64,000 nucleotides of DNA, taken from the NCBI GenBank assembly GCA_002163245.1, contig MAAL01000194.1, positions 40,331-104,330 on the forward strand, read 5' to 3'. Under the pieces are notes generated by a model. It was not told the DNA's origin. It worked only from the letters and a program-made list of their open reading frames with translations, and searched no databases. Positions 7,371 through 19,157 of this stretch are shown one piece after another. Source of the DNA: Gammaproteobacteria bacterium 42_54_T18 (lineage in GTDB: Bacteria > Pseudomonadota > Gammaproteobacteria > Pseudomonadales > Ketobacteraceae). The translations under genes were made by a program, and so were the position numbers. Numbering within the stretch: position 1 is the stretch's first letter; every line of letters starts with the position of its first letter.

Positions 7371-8048
7371 TTATACCGTCAAGTCGAGAGTTCCCTTATG
7401 ATTATTATACTTGCTCCTTTCGATATCAGTTGTACCGAAAACACTATTAGCCATATACAGATAACGTTTCCGATCACACTGCAACAAACGCTCTGGCTCC
7501 AATACAAAACAAGCATAGGTTTCCGCAAAATCTTCATGCGCATTACGGTTGGCATATTCAGACACAGAACTCTTTTTCTTATGTAACGATGTCACCCACA
7601 GCTTTTTATCCACAGATTTGATTTTTACATCCATGACATAATGGCCCAATTCGTGAAATAACGCCCAGTAAAATTCCTTTATCGTTTTAACACGGTAAAT
7701 TTCGATGCCGTAGAATATCGAAAAATATCTATTCCACAATGCACTTATCTTTTTTGTTCGAAAAGCTGCTTTTTCTCGTTTATTTGAATTGGGGAGACAC
7801 ACAATTTCATTCAAGCCTTGTAGGTGCTCAATAGGAAGTTGATTAAGAATCTCAGCAACCGACACTGAGCTCGCCAAGCCTTGAGTCTCAAAGCCTTTCA
7901 ATACCAAAAATACTTTTGTCTTCTTCTTGTTTTTTGACAATCGAAATATTGGGGTATTCTTAGGTAAAGTGACATTCGGATTATCAAATCTAACCGTTCG
8001 GCTTATTTTCATAGCATCCATACTTCTTAGCAGTAATAAAATCTCCAT
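7371..8048 (-). CDS. HExxH zinc-metalloprotease-like protein
   Basis: 225 codons from ATG 8048. The core is FHELGHYVMD, an HExxH zinc motif (two His ligands and the catalytic Glu, about residues 132-136). About 45 residues later comes HEDFAETYACFV, whose Glu residues fit the third ligand of a gluzincin. The N-terminal half has short beta strands and a basic patch (LSKNKKKTKVFLVLKG). There is no signal peptide, so it acts in the cytoplasm or is delivered by another route. It is first in the minus operon with the TPR gene and the 117-codon gene. The substrate is unknown. It could be a regulatory protease of the ImmA/IrrE style, though no HTH is fused, or an effector-like protease. Confidence 0.65.
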   Translation of the reverse strand: MEILLLLRSMDAMKISRTVRFDNPNVTLPKNTPIFRLSKNKKKTKVFLVLKGFETQGLASSVSVAEILNQLPIEHLQGLNEIVCLPNSNKREKAAFRTKKISALWNRYFSIFYGIEIYRVKTIKEFYWALFHELGHYVMDVKIKSVDKKLWVTSLHKKKSSVSEYANRNAHEDFAETYACFVLEPERLLQCDRKRYLYMANSVFGTTDIERSKYNNHKGTLDLTV

Positions 8049-8158
8049 ATATTAGATGCCTTCCACCTAATATTATGAATATATTGCCATTATGCCAAGA
8101 TAAAGAATAATTGTAAAAATCAAGATGAGGCGAGGGCAAATTACCATTCAAGTATGTG

Positions 8159-8180
8159 AAAGCCGCCCGAAGGCGGCTTT
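8159..8180 (-). terminator. Terminator hairpin after the giant lipoprotein gene
   Basis: Nine-base arms (AAAGCCGCC and complement) around a CGAA tetraloop lie 35 bp past the stop codon of the giant gene on its own strand. The T-run is short, so termination may be moderate. Confidence 0.75.
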
Positions 8181-8214
8181 ATGTCAATCAACAATCCTAT
8201 TTTTGATAATTAGA

Positions 8215-11200
8215 TTAGGGCTGAATAATTAAATACTTATCCCTGAAGAACAACCCAAGATCCGATTCACTATCCAACGACTCCCAACCTGCTACAGCGT
8301 ATACACTTTCAGCTGTATCATCATCTCCATCAATATTCTCACTATCCGGGGTAACAGATTCAAAGCCAAGAAGCACGGTACCAAACGATAAGGTCTGAGT
8401 AATCAAGTCTGTACTCGTATCCAATGTCCATGTGCCACTTTCCACAAGCACTGCAGCACCTGAGCCGTTATTTTCATACTCCTCAAAACTTCCAGTATCA
8501 AGGAAATGTAACTGCTCTAATGCATCATTAGCAAAATGATAGTTTCCAATTACATCAGTATCAGCTGTGAGATCAAACAATACACCAACTTCAGCACTGA
8601 AATCTGACTGACTTATCATACGTTCACCTTCCGTGTTCATCTCATCCACCATACCATTCACTTTCAGCATAATAGAAGGCCGATAGATATCGTCCATATT
8701 CACCAAAGCAATCTCATGCTCTGAACTGTCAATGTCAATGGTAATCATCAGATTTCCACTTGTGGCATCGATTGACCAGGTCATCGTTTCATCTGAGCTT
8801 GAAACTTCAGCGCCATCTGTATCGAATTCGATGTGAACCCATCGACCGGTTTCATCCGTATCTGAAAACACGTAATAGTCCACTGTTTCTGAACCATCAC
8901 TCGTATTCTCCCACTCGCGGAACAATCCTAAACCGCCAACACCAAAGTCTGTTGTAGTTGAGGAAACACCCGGGCTAAACATCAACCCATTCGATGAGGC
9001 ATCAAGAAAGGCTTGAGGAACTGGTGGCATTGGATTAAATGCAGCAAGTATTTCAACCTTTGCAGCGTCATTAAAGAGGATTTCTTTCTCTTCATCCTCA
9101 GTGACTTCAACTTCACCCCGACGAACCATCGGCGTACCTTCAAAATCAGATTCGACAAAGATGAAGACACCACTTCTGTCATCATCTCGATCTGCAATCA
9201 TCGCAACAACGTCTGGCACTACAAATTCAAGTACCGAAACACCACCGATAGTATTGCTCACCAGTGGAACTTCATCGATATCAAACCGATCAGAACTGCC
9301 AAAATAGCCTTTCACAAATACAACCGCAGGGTTAGCACCGCTTGCTGTTCCATCGTCCGTTCTTAGGAACGCTTGTACATCAAAGCTTCCTCCTGAATCC
9401 TGACTTTGACCGATCCAAATCCCTCGATTAATAACATCTGACGAGCCTGACAATAACTCAGCAGGCGTAGAAATCACGTCATCAAAGCTTGTCGCTGCCT
9501 CAGGATCACTTTGGCCATCACCATTCTGATCGCTGTAACCTTTAGCAACTACATTGTCGCAAACGAGATTGTCATCAAACCAAACATTCCAATCATCATC
9601 ACACCAAAATTCATAAACGGTTGCTGTAGGAGCGATCATAACGACATATGCAGTTGCGCCTGTGCCGAAATTTTCGCCCTCAAGTGCTTCACCAAATTCT
9701 GGTAAGAACAACTTCATTGGCAATCCATCAAGGTCTACTTCCGCAAAATCAAGCGTTGCTGAGCTCCACTCTTCAATCGTTCCATTTCCACCACTAGTGA
9801 CTTTGATAACACCGGTATTGCCGCTATAAGCAGATGAATCAACAATGAAAAGATCATCTCCATTCACTATGCCATCAGCAGCATCAACGTAAAAGGCTTG
9901 GCCAATCGCCTCAGATGAAGTATCAACCCATGAATCAGCATCCCCGTCGTACATAAACAGTTGCTCTACCGCACTATCATTAAAAGTGCCGTATTCATAT
10001 TCAACCATTTCCATACCGCTAGAATCCGTTTCATGATCAGCTTCAAACCACGATAACCCTGCGGGTACTACCGCACTGGCCGCAACCGGTGTAGGTTGCT
10101 CTGCAGAAACACTGCCGGAATGGCTACATGTTGCTGAAGAATCACTGTTATCTTGAGATTCTGTAAAGGTTGCAGTGAAACTTGAGCTTCCTGATGTATA
10201 GGTACCCGTTAATACAAAACTCTCCGTTGCTGAATTATCCGAACCACTAACGGTAAAGTTGCTATCAGTGCCAATGGTTCCAATATCCGTCCATTCATCA
10301 CCCTTGTCCTGTCCATGCATTAATACTTGGCTACCAATCTGCTCAACATATACAAGCTCCTGACCAGCACCTTCAGTAACTCCCACACAGCTATCAGAGT
10401 CTTCGTCTAACTCTTCATTAGTAGCGTCCGTAGTATCCACGGTCCAAGACAACAAATACTGACCAGACATATCAGGAACACCGGCATTAGTATCATCAGA
10501 AGGTGCTAGATCACAAGCATCACCAAAGCCATCACTGTCAGCGTCAGCTTGATTATCTTCACTCAAGCCGTTTGCAACATAAACACAGTTGTCGGCATTG
10601 TCTCCAACACCATCACCATCTGTATCATATTGCTCATCGGCATTATCTGGGAAGGCATCATCACCATCTAGGATCCCGTCAGAGTCAGCATCAGCGATTG
10701 TTGTACCGCTACCGCCATCAAAGTCTGGATCGCAAACATTACCCACACCATCACCATCTTCATCAGCTTGATCGTTATTCGGTACTGCTGGACAGTTATC
10801 AGCATCATCTAAGATTCCGTCACCATCAGCGTCTCCGCCCGAGGTACCACAAGCATCACCAACACCATCACCGTCAGTATCCGCTTGATCATCATTGGAG
10901 ACTGCTGGACAGTTATCTTCGTTATCAACAAAGCTATCGCCATCCGTGTCAGGCTTCACATAAGCAAACCCTGCAATAACTTCAGCCAAAGCCGTGCTGT
11001 TAATAGCCGCTAGGTTTCTATGCGCCGTTGCAGGCACCATTCCACCAAGACGAACAAAGCTTAACGAATCACCGGCTTCAACCACCGCAAGCACAACTGT
11101 TGATACCTCTTTCCATACTACATCATGAGATTGATACAACTGCTCTGGAATAGTAAACCGGATAATTTGGTTACCACTGGCAAACGGCTCTACAATTTCC

Positions 11201-14200
11201 CAGGCCGCCTCTAATGCGGTACCACCACTGGTTTCAATCGTCGTTACTTCATAAGCACCTGTTGATGGGTTCTGTCCATGATCAGTAAATTGCACAACAC
11301 CGGTTGACCCTGTGCTACCTGAACTATCAGAGCCTGTTAAGAAGGCATACAGATGTGCGCCATTCATACCAAAACCGATAAACAACCCTTTGTCGATAAT
11401 ATCAGACTCTTCACCTGTCGTATGAAGCACTTCAGACAATGAGGTAGCTAGATCCGTTTGACTGATTTCAGGCCAAGTACTCCAATCTGGGATATAGGCA
11501 TTGGTACAAGCCAATTCTAAATCACGATAGTTTGGATCATCAATATCACATTCAAACTCATAAGCATCTTGCATAAATTCTGCGTCGATGGCGATTGCTG
11601 CGGAATTGGCATCAGCAAAAGCGGCTGCAGGGTTTGGAGTATGATCAACAAAGTCTTCTTCTACAAAACCTTCAAATGCATCACCAAGAACATCACTGGC
11701 ATAGGTGGTGATACGCATGTTGGAGTAAACGGTTGACCCTTCTTTACGCACCAAGTCTGCAGTTTGTCCCGGTGTACCTTCAACAACAAGAAACTCCGGA
11801 ACTTGTGCCCAACCTGCTGCGGCTAGCATATAGGTACTTTCAGGTGTTTCAGTTTCCCAAACACCGGTTGTGGAACCATCACCACCGTTCCATACCTCGC
11901 CAACTTCACCGTTATCATCAATGACCGCTTTGAAGAAGTCGTATACCTCAGTACCGGTCTCTGGCACGTCATCACGATCTGCTTCAACAAACGCAAACCC
12001 TTGATGTGTTCCCGTAGTTGATAATACCTCGCTAGCAGCCACCTCTGACATACGCGTTAATGTCACATCCAAGGTATAGTTACAATCCAAAATCACATCG
12101 CCGGTTTGATTCTCACCCACAAAGGCTTGAATCTGTTCAGTCACCGTTGTGCTAGTGATAACCGTTGGTGCGCTTGTACTATCCACAGCACCCTGGAATT
12201 CAAACATTTCCGCCACGCTGTAAAGAAACTCTGGACCTGTAGTAGGGTCGCTGTGATCATATTCATTCCAATCATCATCACTGCCAAAGTTCACATTACC
12301 GGCAGCATCAACATTACCCGAGTCACCGTCTTCTGGATCAAAACCATCGTCACCAAACAACAACTCAATAGCACTGTCATTTTGCTGAATAAGTATTGAT
12401 GTGCTGAACACATTACCAATGTCATTCTCACAAAGGTCACTGGACGCATCAGTACTACCGGTGAGATTATCTATCCCTGTAGTGTCTTCTGTCTCTCCAG
12501 TAACGATGGCTTCTAACTTCCAGAATCCACTGACATCTGGCACACCGTCACACAGATCACCAACACCGTTGCTATCCGAATCTGCTTGATCTGCATTTGG
12601 AATCGTTGGGCAGTTATCAACTCCGTCACCAGTACCATCCGCATCGGTATCTGCAAGTAGTGGATCCGTTCCGTTAGCTTCCTCATCAATATCAGAAACA
12701 GTGTCGCCATCATCATCTTCGTCTTCATTGTTTCCAATGCCGTCGAAGTCAGTATCAACAGACTCACTAGGATCTAATGGAAAAGCGTCATCGACATCCG
12801 GAATACCGTCGTTATCGTCATCGGTATCCACATCATCTTTAACACCGTCACCATCGGTATCCGGAACTGGAGGAGTGTAATCAAAGTTACCTTTCACCTC
12901 TTCAATCGCAGGAGCATTTAGTCCACTTTCGTAGAAGTCTTGTCCGGCAGCGGTAAAGTGGCCAGTGCGAACATAAGGTGAACTATCTGATGTGTCATTA
13001 ATAACAGCAAGAATCACTGCATTAAATTCATCATCAATGTCATAGCCCTCTTCAACTTCCGCTGGTAGCGCGAATTGCAATACAAGGTTGATATCATCAC
13101 TGTTAGGATCCATCACCGTCCAGGTTCCCGCAGGGATCGATACCGCATTGATCTCTCCTGTCTCCCAGCTGCGCTCGTAGAAAGTTACGGCACCGGTTGT
13201 TGCTTCCGCTCCAGTCGTGTCATCTCCCGTTAGGAAGGCAAGTAACTCTGCCCCTTCTGCGAAACCAACACGTACACCCTGCCAATCATTCGTTAAGGTA
13301 TCACCGGTATCGAAAATCATATCGGATAATGCCGTAGCAAACGTAGGCGTATCTGAACCCTCTGGCCAGTCACTAATTAGGGCGTTTTGACAGTCTAAAT
13401 CTGCCGTTGGATCTTCTGGGTTACCGTCATTTCCATCACACCACACCTCGTAGACATCAAGTTGTGATACCGCGTGAATACCAACCGCAAGCACATTTGA
13501 TCCGGAAAATACTTCTGCCGGTGCTACAAGACCTTCATCACTCCATTCCCTTGGCACCAAACCTAACATTGGCTCATTCGTAACATTCGCAGTGAATGGG
13601 GTAATTTCCCAATTCGCAAGAATGGCTCCTGTGCTGTCTTTGCCAACCAAATTGATGGTGTCTGCAGGTGTGCCTTCAACAATAAATTGATCCGCTACAT
13701 CAGCCCAACCAGACGCACCCAAAATAAAGTTCGATTCAAAATCGCTCACTTCAGGCCACTTATCACCTGTTGCTGTTGGATCATATTGGAACTCAGTCTC
13801 ACCAACGTTATCAATTAAGCCATAGAAGAACTCAAATGCAGGTTCATCCGTTGCATCACCATGATCCTCATCCCCTTCCATCCAGACAAATCCGCCGTTG
13901 GTTCCGGTTTCTCCATCAAACACCGTACTTGCTGCTTGCTGTGTCATTGGGGTGAAGGTTTCTGTGCTGCTGTAATCACAGGTCGCCGCCTCAACACCTG
14001 AAGCAGAGGTGAAAGTAAACGTTTCTGCAACGGTTCCAGAAATCACACCACTGGCTGTATCTAGCGTACCAGTGAAAGTCAGGTCAAGATCCACAGTATT
14101 ACCATCTTGATCCATGTGACTTTCAGCCATTGACGCAGTCACATTACCGGAAGCATCAATCGCCGCATCGCCACCACCTTGGTTCTCTAGATCGTCATCA

Positions 14201-17200
14201 CCAAAGCGAACTTTGATTTGCGAACCATCCTGTAACCAAAGCGATACCCGCGCCATTTCATCTGCAACATCGAATGGACAATGATTTTGAGAAGGATCAT
14301 TTTCAGTTTCAGTTTCGGTATCAACCGTCCGTTCGTTGAGGTAGAAAACGCTTAGCGTTGGCACATCATCACAAAGGTCGCCAACACCATCACTATCGAT
14401 ATCAGACTGATCGTTGTTAGCTACTGCAGGGCAGTTATCAGCGTTATCACCAATCTGGTCACCGTCACTATCTGCTGACTCATCAGGGTTTGTTGGGAAT
14501 TCATCATCCCCGTCAAGCACCCCATCATTATCATCATCTAGATCACATACGTTACCGGCACCATCAGAGTCAGTATCGGTTTGTGTTTCATTGGCATCAG
14601 CAGGACAGTTATCCGTTCCGTCATTAACACCATCAGTATCGGAGTCAATTAATGTTGGATCAGTACCTAACGCTTCTTCTTCAATATTCGTTAGACCATC
14701 CCCATCCATGTCATCATCACAAACATCCCCAAATGCATCGTCATCAATATTCTCTTGATTGGTGTTTGCATCGATTGGACAGTTGTCAGATTCATCATCA
14801 ACAGAGTCATTGTCATCATCGCTATCACACGCATCACCACTACCATCTTCATCGGTATCAGTTTGTGATGGATTCGCTACTACAGGGCAGTTATCCGATG
14901 TTGGGCTGTCACCTTCGCTAATGCCGTCACCGTCATCATCATTGTCACAAGCATTACCAATACCATCGCTATCTAAATCATCTTGGGTTTCATTAGAGGT
15001 AGCAGGGCAGTTATCAGCATTATCACCGATACCATCTTCATCCAGGTCTTTTGACTCTTCTGCGTTGGTTGGGAAATCATCAAAGTCATCGTTAACACCG
15101 TCATTATCATCATCGGCATCACAGACATTACCTTGTGCATCGCCATCGGTATTTAACTGATCTTCATTTTCAACGGCAGGACAGTTATCGGCTGTATCAT
15201 CAACGCCATCATTATCCCCATCAGTGTCGGCATTATCACCGGTACCATCACCATCGGTATCGGTTGTTTCTGTCGCATCATTCGGGAAAGCATCATTTGC
15301 ATCGTCAACACCGTCACCATCACTGTCCGCTAGTAGTGGGTTCGTGCCGTTACTGGTTTCTTCAGTATCCGATAATCCATCGTTATCATCATCGGTATCA
15401 CAGACATCACCTTGGGTATCGCTATCGGTATCAAGCTGATTCGGGTTTGCATTCGCAGGGCAGTTATCTAACTCATCAACCACACCATCTTCATCAGCAT
15501 CCGCATCACAAACATCACCAATACCGTTATTATTTGCATCGCTCTGATCTGCGTTTACATCCGTTGGGCAGTTATCTACGAAGTTATCAACCCCATCACC
15601 ATCCACATCAGCGTCACAAACATCACCCAATGCATCGTCATCTATGTTTTGTTGATCCGCATTAGGAACCATTGGACAGTTATCAACATCATCGTTATCA
15701 CCGTCATTGTCATCATCCACATCACAAGCATCACCTAACGTATCACCATCAAGGTTTTGCTGGTCAGCATTTGCCGTTGTTGGACAATTATCAATGCCAT
15801 CTTTTTTACCATCATCATCTGAATCGGTATCTAAAGGCTCAGTTCCGTTTGCACTTTCTTCTGTGTCTGACACACCGTCATTGTCATCATCAAGGTCTTC
15901 ATTGTTGCCAATGCCATCGCCATCGGTATCTACAGTTTCTTCAGGGTTTAGAGGGAAAGCATCGGTACTATCAGGCTCGCCGTCTCCATCATCATCTGTA
16001 TCACTGTTGTTACCTGTGCCATCACCATCACTATCGATAAATTCGCTAGCATCTAGAGAGAAGGCATCTTCGCTATCAGGAACACCATCGTTATCATCAT
16101 CAGTATCAGCATTATTGCCCGTACCATCACTATCTGTATCAACGGTCTCATTGGCATTTAGTGGGAATGCATCGCTGGTATCCGCTACGCCGTCACCATC
16201 ATCATCTGTATCCGTGGTATTCGGAGTTCCATCACCGTCGGTATCCGTGCTTGCATCAGCAGCAAGTGGGAAATCATCATCACCATCGGCAACACCATCA
16301 CCGTCATCATCAGGGTCTGTATTATTACCCACACCGTCACCATCGGTATCGGTATCTTCCGCACTATTTAGAGGGAAGGCGTCATCGACATCTGCCGTAC
16401 CGTCACCATCATCATCGGTATCGGTATTGTTGCCGGTTCCATCACCATCGGTATCGGTAGTTTCTGTGCTATCGGTAGGGAATGCATCATTACTATCTGG
16501 CACACCGTCGTTATCATCATCATCATCGGTGTTGTTACCAATATTGTCGCCATCGGTATCCACACTTTCTGAGTCATCCTGTGGAAATGCATCATCGGCA
16601 TTATCAACTCCATCGCCATCCACATCCTTATCACAGGCATCCCCATAATTATCACCATCTACGTTAGACTGTGATGGGTTGTAATGTACCGGGCAGTTAT
16701 CGGCAGTGTTATCAATGCCGTCTTTATCAGAGTCAAACTGAACGGTTGGATCCGTTGGATTCTCATCCACGTTATCCAAAACACCATCACCATCCGTGTC
16801 ATTATTCAGTGGATCAGATCCATTTTGTTCTTCAAATAAATCATCAACACCATCACCGTCATCATCCATATCTGCATTGTTACCAATGCCATCACCATCA
16901 GTATCAATGGTTTCAAATGGGTCACGAGGGAATTTATCATCAGCATTAGTTACACCGTCGCCATCGATATCGGTATCAGCATTATCACCGACTCCATCAC
17001 CATCCTGATCTTTTTGTTCACTCGCGTCCGTTGAAAATGCATCTTCAGTATCTGGTACGCCATCGTTATCATCATCGGTATCAGTATCATTTCCAACACC
17101 ATCACCATCCGTGTCTACAAACGTAGTTCCAGGATTAGTCGCATCATTATCATCAGCATCTTGCTCTACAGGCCAACCATCACCATCGGCATCCGTTGCG

Positions 17201-17973
17201 TCAGACTTAGTACCGTCTAATGGAAAATCATCACTTGTATCGGCAACACCGTCACCATCATCATCGGTATCAGCATTGTTACCCGTACCATCACTGTCAG
17301 TATCAACTTGCTCAGTTGAATCTAGTGGGAATGCGTCGTCTGTATCTGGCACACCATCGTTATCATCATCAGTATCCGCAAACGGATCACTTACAATATT
17401 GCCGTTAGTGTCAAAACTATCATCAGGAATACCGTCGTTATCTTTATCATCTCGGTAACGATTATCTTCTGGAAAAGCATCCAGATCATTTGGCACACCA
17501 TCACCATCTATATCAGGATTAGTTTCTGCAGGTTTTAAATCCACTTCTTCTGTAGGATCAATTTCCGTTTCAATACTAGCGTTACCTAAGTCCGCTTTTT
17601 CTGCATCGATAATTTCTTTCATATCCCCAACAGTTTTTCCATCTGGGTCATTAGGAATAGGTAATGTCGCAGGATCTTGCTCAAACAATTCTAACGTAGC
17701 TTCAGCAGTGTCATCTTCACCGCCGTAAATATCTTCCGTAACACCGTCTGTTTTTCCGTCAATTTCACCATCGGCTAAATCCGATGTTAATGCGGTTAAT
17801 ACAGCGTTAGGGTCTTCTGTTCCTGTTGCGTTATCAATTTGCGCAACCACGGCAGTTAATGCCCCTACTGCTGCCCGATAGGCCGCAGCATCCTCTTGTT
17901 CTTCTAGAGTATCCGTTGTGTCATCAATCAGGGGGGGGGGTATCAAAAATATCAATGTCTTGTGAAATACCAA
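8215..17973 (-). CDS. Giant Ca-binding TSP3-repeat protein, main part (out of frame with its signal peptide)
   Basis: 3,252 codons of open frame. The nominal start at 17973 is an artefact: true translation should enter from the lipoprotein N-terminus encoded at 17924-18634, joined across a C10 tract; with C9 or C12 the frames fuse as DTPPLIDD. After an acidic linker come about 1,050 residues of thrombospondin-type-3 repeats with DxDxDG calcium loops and DNCP...NxxQ...CD units. Three related ~420-residue globular modules follow, starting VPTLSVFY (~14370), VPDVSGFW (~12545) and VPDMSGQY (~10480). They share FxEAD/WMEGD, a central 'YEFxCD' type motif and 'FVRxG', and are separated by short TSP3 ladders; a smaller C-terminal module ends at 8215. 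Predicted role: surface-anchored, calcium-stiffened stalk protein for adhesion or binding; no enzymatic motif is seen. A terminator follows. Confidence 0.85.
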   Translation of the reverse strand: MVFHKTLIFLIPPPLIDDTTDTLEEQEDAAAYRAAVGALTAVVAQIDNATGTEDPNAVLTALTSDLADGEIDGKTDGVTEDIYGGEDDTAEATLELFEQDPATLPIPNDPDGKTVGDMKEIIDAEKADLGNASIETEIDPTEEVDLKPAETNPDIDGDGVPNDLDAFPEDNRYRDDKDNDGIPDDSFDTNGNIVSDPFADTDDDNDGVPDTDDAFPLDSTEQVDTDSDGTGNNADTDDDGDGVADTSDDFPLDGTKSDATDADGDGWPVEQDADDNDATNPGTTFVDTDGDGVGNDTDTDDDNDGVPDTEDAFSTDASEQKDQDGDGVGDNADTDIDGDGVTNADDKFPRDPFETIDTDGDGIGNNADMDDDGDGVDDLFEEQNGSDPLNNDTDGDGVLDNVDENPTDPTVQFDSDKDGIDNTADNCPVHYNPSQSNVDGDNYGDACDKDVDGDGVDNADDAFPQDDSESVDTDGDNIGNNTDDDDDNDGVPDSNDAFPTDSTETTDTDGDGTGNNTDTDDDGDGTADVDDAFPLNSAEDTDTDGDGVGNNTDPDDDGDGVADGDDDFPLAADASTDTDGDGTPNTTDTDDDGDGVADTSDAFPLNANETVDTDSDGTGNNADTDDDNDGVPDSEDAFSLDASEFIDSDGDGTGNNSDTDDDGDGEPDSTDAFPLNPEETVDTDGDGIGNNEDLDDDNDGVSDTEESANGTEPLDTDSDDDGKKDGIDNCPTTANADQQNLDGDTLGDACDVDDDNDGDNDDVDNCPMVPNADQQNIDDDALGDVCDADVDGDGVDNFVDNCPTDVNADQSDANNNGIGDVCDADADEDGVVDELDNCPANANPNQLDTDSDTQGDVCDTDDDNDGLSDTEETSNGTNPLLADSDGDGVDDANDAFPNDATETTDTDGDGTGDNADTDGDNDGVDDTADNCPAVENEDQLNTDGDAQGNVCDADDDNDGVNDDFDDFPTNAEESKDLDEDGIGDNADNCPATSNETQDDLDSDGIGNACDNDDDGDGISEGDSPTSDNCPVVANPSQTDTDEDGSGDACDSDDDNDSVDDESDNCPIDANTNQENIDDDAFGDVCDDDMDGDGLTNIEEEALGTDPTLIDSDTDGVNDGTDNCPADANETQTDTDSDGAGNVCDLDDDNDGVLDGDDEFPTNPDESADSDGDQIGDNADNCPAVANNDQSDIDSDGVGDLCDDVPTLSVFYLNERTVDTETETENDPSQNHCPFDVADEMARVSLWLQDGSQIKVRFGDDDLENQGGGDAAIDASGNVTASMAESHMDQDGNTVDLDLTFTGTLDTASGVISGTVAETFTFTSASGVEAATCDYSSTETFTPMTQQAASTVFDGETGTNGGFVWMEGDEDHGDATDEPAFEFFYGLIDNVGETEFQYDPTATGDKWPEVSDFESNFILGASGWADVADQFIVEGTPADTINLVGKDSTGAILANWEITPFTANVTNEPMLGLVPREWSDEGLVAPAEVFSGSNVLAVGIHAVSQLDVYEVWCDGNDGNPEDPTADLDCQNALISDWPEGSDTPTFATALSDMIFDTGDTLTNDWQGVRVGFAEGAELLAFLTGDDTTGAEATTGAVTFYERSWETGEINAVSIPAGTWTVMDPNSDDINLVLQFALPAEVEEGYDIDDEFNAVILAVINDTSDSSPYVRTGHFTAAGQDFYESGLNAPAIEEVKGNFDYTPPVPDTDGDGVKDDVDTDDDNDGIPDVDDAFPLDPSESVDTDFDGIGNNEDEDDDGDTVSDIDEEANGTDPLLADTDADGTGDGVDNCPTIPNADQADSDSNGVGDLCDGVPDVSGFWKLEAIVTGETEDTTGIDNLTGSTDASSDLCENDIGNVFSTSILIQQNDSAIELLFGDDGFDPEDGDSGNVDAAGNVNFGSDDDWNEYDHSDPTTGPEFLYSVAEMFEFQGAVDSTSAPTVITSTTVTEQIQAFVGENQTGDVILDCNYTLDVTLTRMSEVAASEVLSTTGTHQGFAFVEADRDDVPETGTEVYDFFKAVIDDNGEVGEVWNGGDGSTTGVWETETPESTYMLAAAGWAQVPEFLVVEGTPGQTADLVRKEGSTVYSNMRITTYASDVLGDAFEGFVEEDFVDHTPNPAAAFADANSAAIAIDAEFMQDAYEFECDIDDPNYRDLELACTNAYIPDWSTWPEISQTDLATSLSEVLHTTGEESDIIDKGLFIGFGMNGAHLYAFLTGSDSSGSTGSTGVVQFTDHGQNPSTGAYEVTTIETSGGTALEAAWEIVEPFASGNQIIRFTIPEQLYQSHDVVWKEVSTVVLAVVEAGDSLSFVRLGGMVPATAHRNLAAINSTALAEVIAGFAYVKPDTDGDSFVDNEDNCPAVSNDDQADTDGDGVGDACGTSGGDADGDGILDDADNCPAVPNNDQADEDGDGVGNVCDPDFDGGSGTTIADADSDGILDGDDAFPDNADEQYDTDGDGVGDNADNCVYVANGLSEDNQADADSDGFGDACDLAPSDDTNAGVPDMSGQYLLSWTVDTTDATNEELDEDSDSCVGVTEGAGQELVYVEQIGSQVLMHGQDKGDEWTDIGTIGTDSNFTVSGSDNSATESFVLTGTYTSGSSSFTATFTESQDNSDSSATCSHSGSVSAEQPTPVAASAVVPAGLSWFEADHETDSSGMEMVEYEYGTFNDSAVEQLFMYDGDADSWVDTSSEAIGQAFYVDAADGIVNGDDLFIVDSSAYSGNTGVIKVTSGGNGTIEEWSSATLDFAEVDLDGLPMKLFLPEFGEALEGENFGTGATAYVVMIAPTATVYEFWCDDDWNVWFDDNLVCDNVVAKGYSDQNGDGQSDPEAATSFDDVISTPAELLSGSSDVINRGIWIGQSQDSGGSFDVQAFLRTDDGTASGANPAVVFVKGYFGSSDRFDIDEVPLVSNTIGGVSVLEFVVPDVVAMIADRDDDRSGVFIFVESDFEGTPMVRRGEVEVTEDEEKEILFNDAAKVEILAAFNPMPPVPQAFLDASSNGLMFSPGVSSTTTDFGVGGLGLFREWENTSDGSETVDYYVFSDTDETGRWVHIEFDTDGAEVSSSDETMTWSIDATSGNLMITIDIDSSEHEIALVNMDDIYRPSIMLKVNGMVDEMNTEGERMISQSDFSAEVGVLFDLTADTDVIGNYHFANDALEQLHFLDTGSFEEYENNGSGAAVLVESGTWTLDTSTDLITQTLSFGTVLLGFESVTPDSENIDGDDDTAESVYAVAGWESLDSESDLGLFFRDKYLIIQP
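14360..17520 (-). repeat. Tandem array coding for thrombospondin type 3 calcium-binding repeats
   Basis: The coding strand repeats units such as DTDGDGxGNNxDxDDDxDGVxDxxDAFP and DNCPxxxNxxQxDxDxDGxGDxCD dozens of times; about 15 DNCP-type units occur in the whole protein. The base composition gives long ghost frames on the plus strand rich in Ser/Pro or His, which are not genes. Each DxDxDG loop is expected to bind Ca2+, rigidifying the stalk. Confidence 0.9.
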
Positions 17974-18634
17974 AACCCATTGTGGATTTTACTTGCGCTG
18001 CAGCAATCGATAATGCACTTAGAAATTCATCAACCGTCGCAGTGCTATCGCCCAACGTAGTATCACTTCGATCATCCCATGGCGCGGTATTGCTATCGGC
18101 ATTAATCGTCGCTAGGTCCACCGCCATGGTGGTTAATGGTGTTGCATAAATCTGCTCACCAGAATTTAATAAATCCAGTGTTAACACCGTTCGCATAGTA
18201 GTGATAACTGGAGCGACACCGGTATAAATATCCGTTGTATCCGCATCAGAGGTAAACTCAAGAATGTAAGCTTCAGAGAAAGGGAAAGGTAAGAGCAATC
18301 CCGTAATCTGTGCTTGCGCATTCGTAGTTGCCGTCGTTACAACAGCTCCTTTAAAACCATTGGCCAGATCCGTCGGATCGATTTCATACACCGTAACAAC
18401 AGCATCGACCAACGGGCCTTTAATACCACCGCCACCAACACTTCGAGTAACTGGATCACCACCTCCGCCGCCATCGCCTCCATCATCAACAACTGGATTA
18501 TCTATATCCGCGTGATCTTGTGTGCTGCCCCCACAGGCAGCTAACGTCAAAATCATTAACGCGAGAATAATCTCAGCCACAATTCCTTTGTTCATTCCTT
18601 TACGACTTGGCTTATTTTCAACGGTTTCTTGCAT
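17924..18634 (-). CDS. Lipoprotein N-terminus of the giant TSP3 protein (truncated by frameshift)
   Basis: The start was chosen at ATG 18634, preceded by GGGGAAAG; an ATG at 18596 is an alternative. A lipoprotein signal ([20 protein letters not shown]) ends in the lipobox LAAC with GG after the Cys, so the protein should be lipidated and sorted to the outer membrane. A Gly/Asp-rich spacer follows, then an Ig-like/carboxypeptidase-regulatory-like domain ([20 protein letters not shown]), then a helical region ending [13 protein letters not shown] at the stop directly after the C10 tract. As sequenced, this fragment (~236 codons) would be the only secreted product, switching off the repeat stalk. 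It is almost certainly the first exon-like piece of the gene at 8215-17973. Confidence 0.85.
   Translation of the reverse strand: MQETVENKPSRKGMNKGIVAEIILALMILTLAACGGSTQDHADIDNPVVDDGGDGGGGGDPVTRSVGGGGIKGPLVDAVVTVYEIDPTDLANGFKGAVVTTATTNAQAQITGLLLPFPFSEAYILEFTSDADTTDIYTGVAPVITTMRTVLTLDLLNSGEQIYATPLTTMAVDLATINADSNTAPWDDRSDTTLGDSTATVDEFLSALSIAAAQVKSTMGFGISQDIDIFDTPPPD
17931..17940. repeat. Homopolymer G10 (C10 on coding strand) at a reading-frame break
   Basis: Ten consecutive G on the plus strand lie exactly where the lipoprotein N-terminal frame and the giant TSP3 frame separate. With ten C the N-terminal frame stops two codons later; with nine or twelve it continues for another ~3,245 codons. 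This is the classic layout of a slipped-strand contingency locus, but also a common place for sequencing error. Confidence 0.9.
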
Positions 18635-18694
18635 GGTCTTTCCCCATTTACTCTTTAACTGTACGTGCCGTTGTGTGATCAGTAGCCATACCAA

Positions 18695-19157
18695 TTAACC
18701 ACGGCGATGCGCCCACACTTTTTGGGGCGGTATTTTTCAGCGTAGACAGTCAACAAGAGGTTGCCAGTGATTAACGGCGAATAAATGAGGGAGAGTCTTT
18801 AATTTTTCACTGCTATTTTATTACCGCCTAATAATCATTAACTTAACGTTACAAAAGCTCACAAACAATTTTGTTGCTAGAACGAGAGCAGGTATAACCA
18901 ATCGGTATTTGCAGTGATACCTTTTCATACTCTACGAAACAAAACAGCACACCAAGGCTACAAAACGTTAAGTGAATGATTTTCATCCTTATTACTAACG
19001 TATCCATAGGTAATATTGTGCCATCACGTCAAATCGTGACATTATTGTCTGATTCAGTTATTGCAATTTTTTGGTGAATGGCTAATCTTCACCAAAACAG
19101 CTATTCAAACGCTTGTTTCAGCCCGTAACAATCGGAAAATAAGTCATAGGTGTAGCC
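18695..19157. promoter_or_regulatory. Divergent intergenic region between the giant lipoprotein and phaC
   Basis: No gene is seen. A 10-bp inverted repeat TTTTGGTGAA at 19069-19078, with its complement at 19088-19097, lies about 60 bp before the phaC start and could be an operator or attenuator. A smaller TCACG/CGTGA repeat lies near 19023-19039. Promoters for both divergent genes must be in this 463-bp stretch, but I cannot fix them. Confidence 0.45.

Noticed and set aside
14414..17458. Many plus-strand open frames rich in Ser/Pro or His opposite the TSP3 array
   Set aside because: They are the complement of repeated Asp/Gly codons of the giant gene; composition is absurdly biased and no ribosome-binding sites occur.
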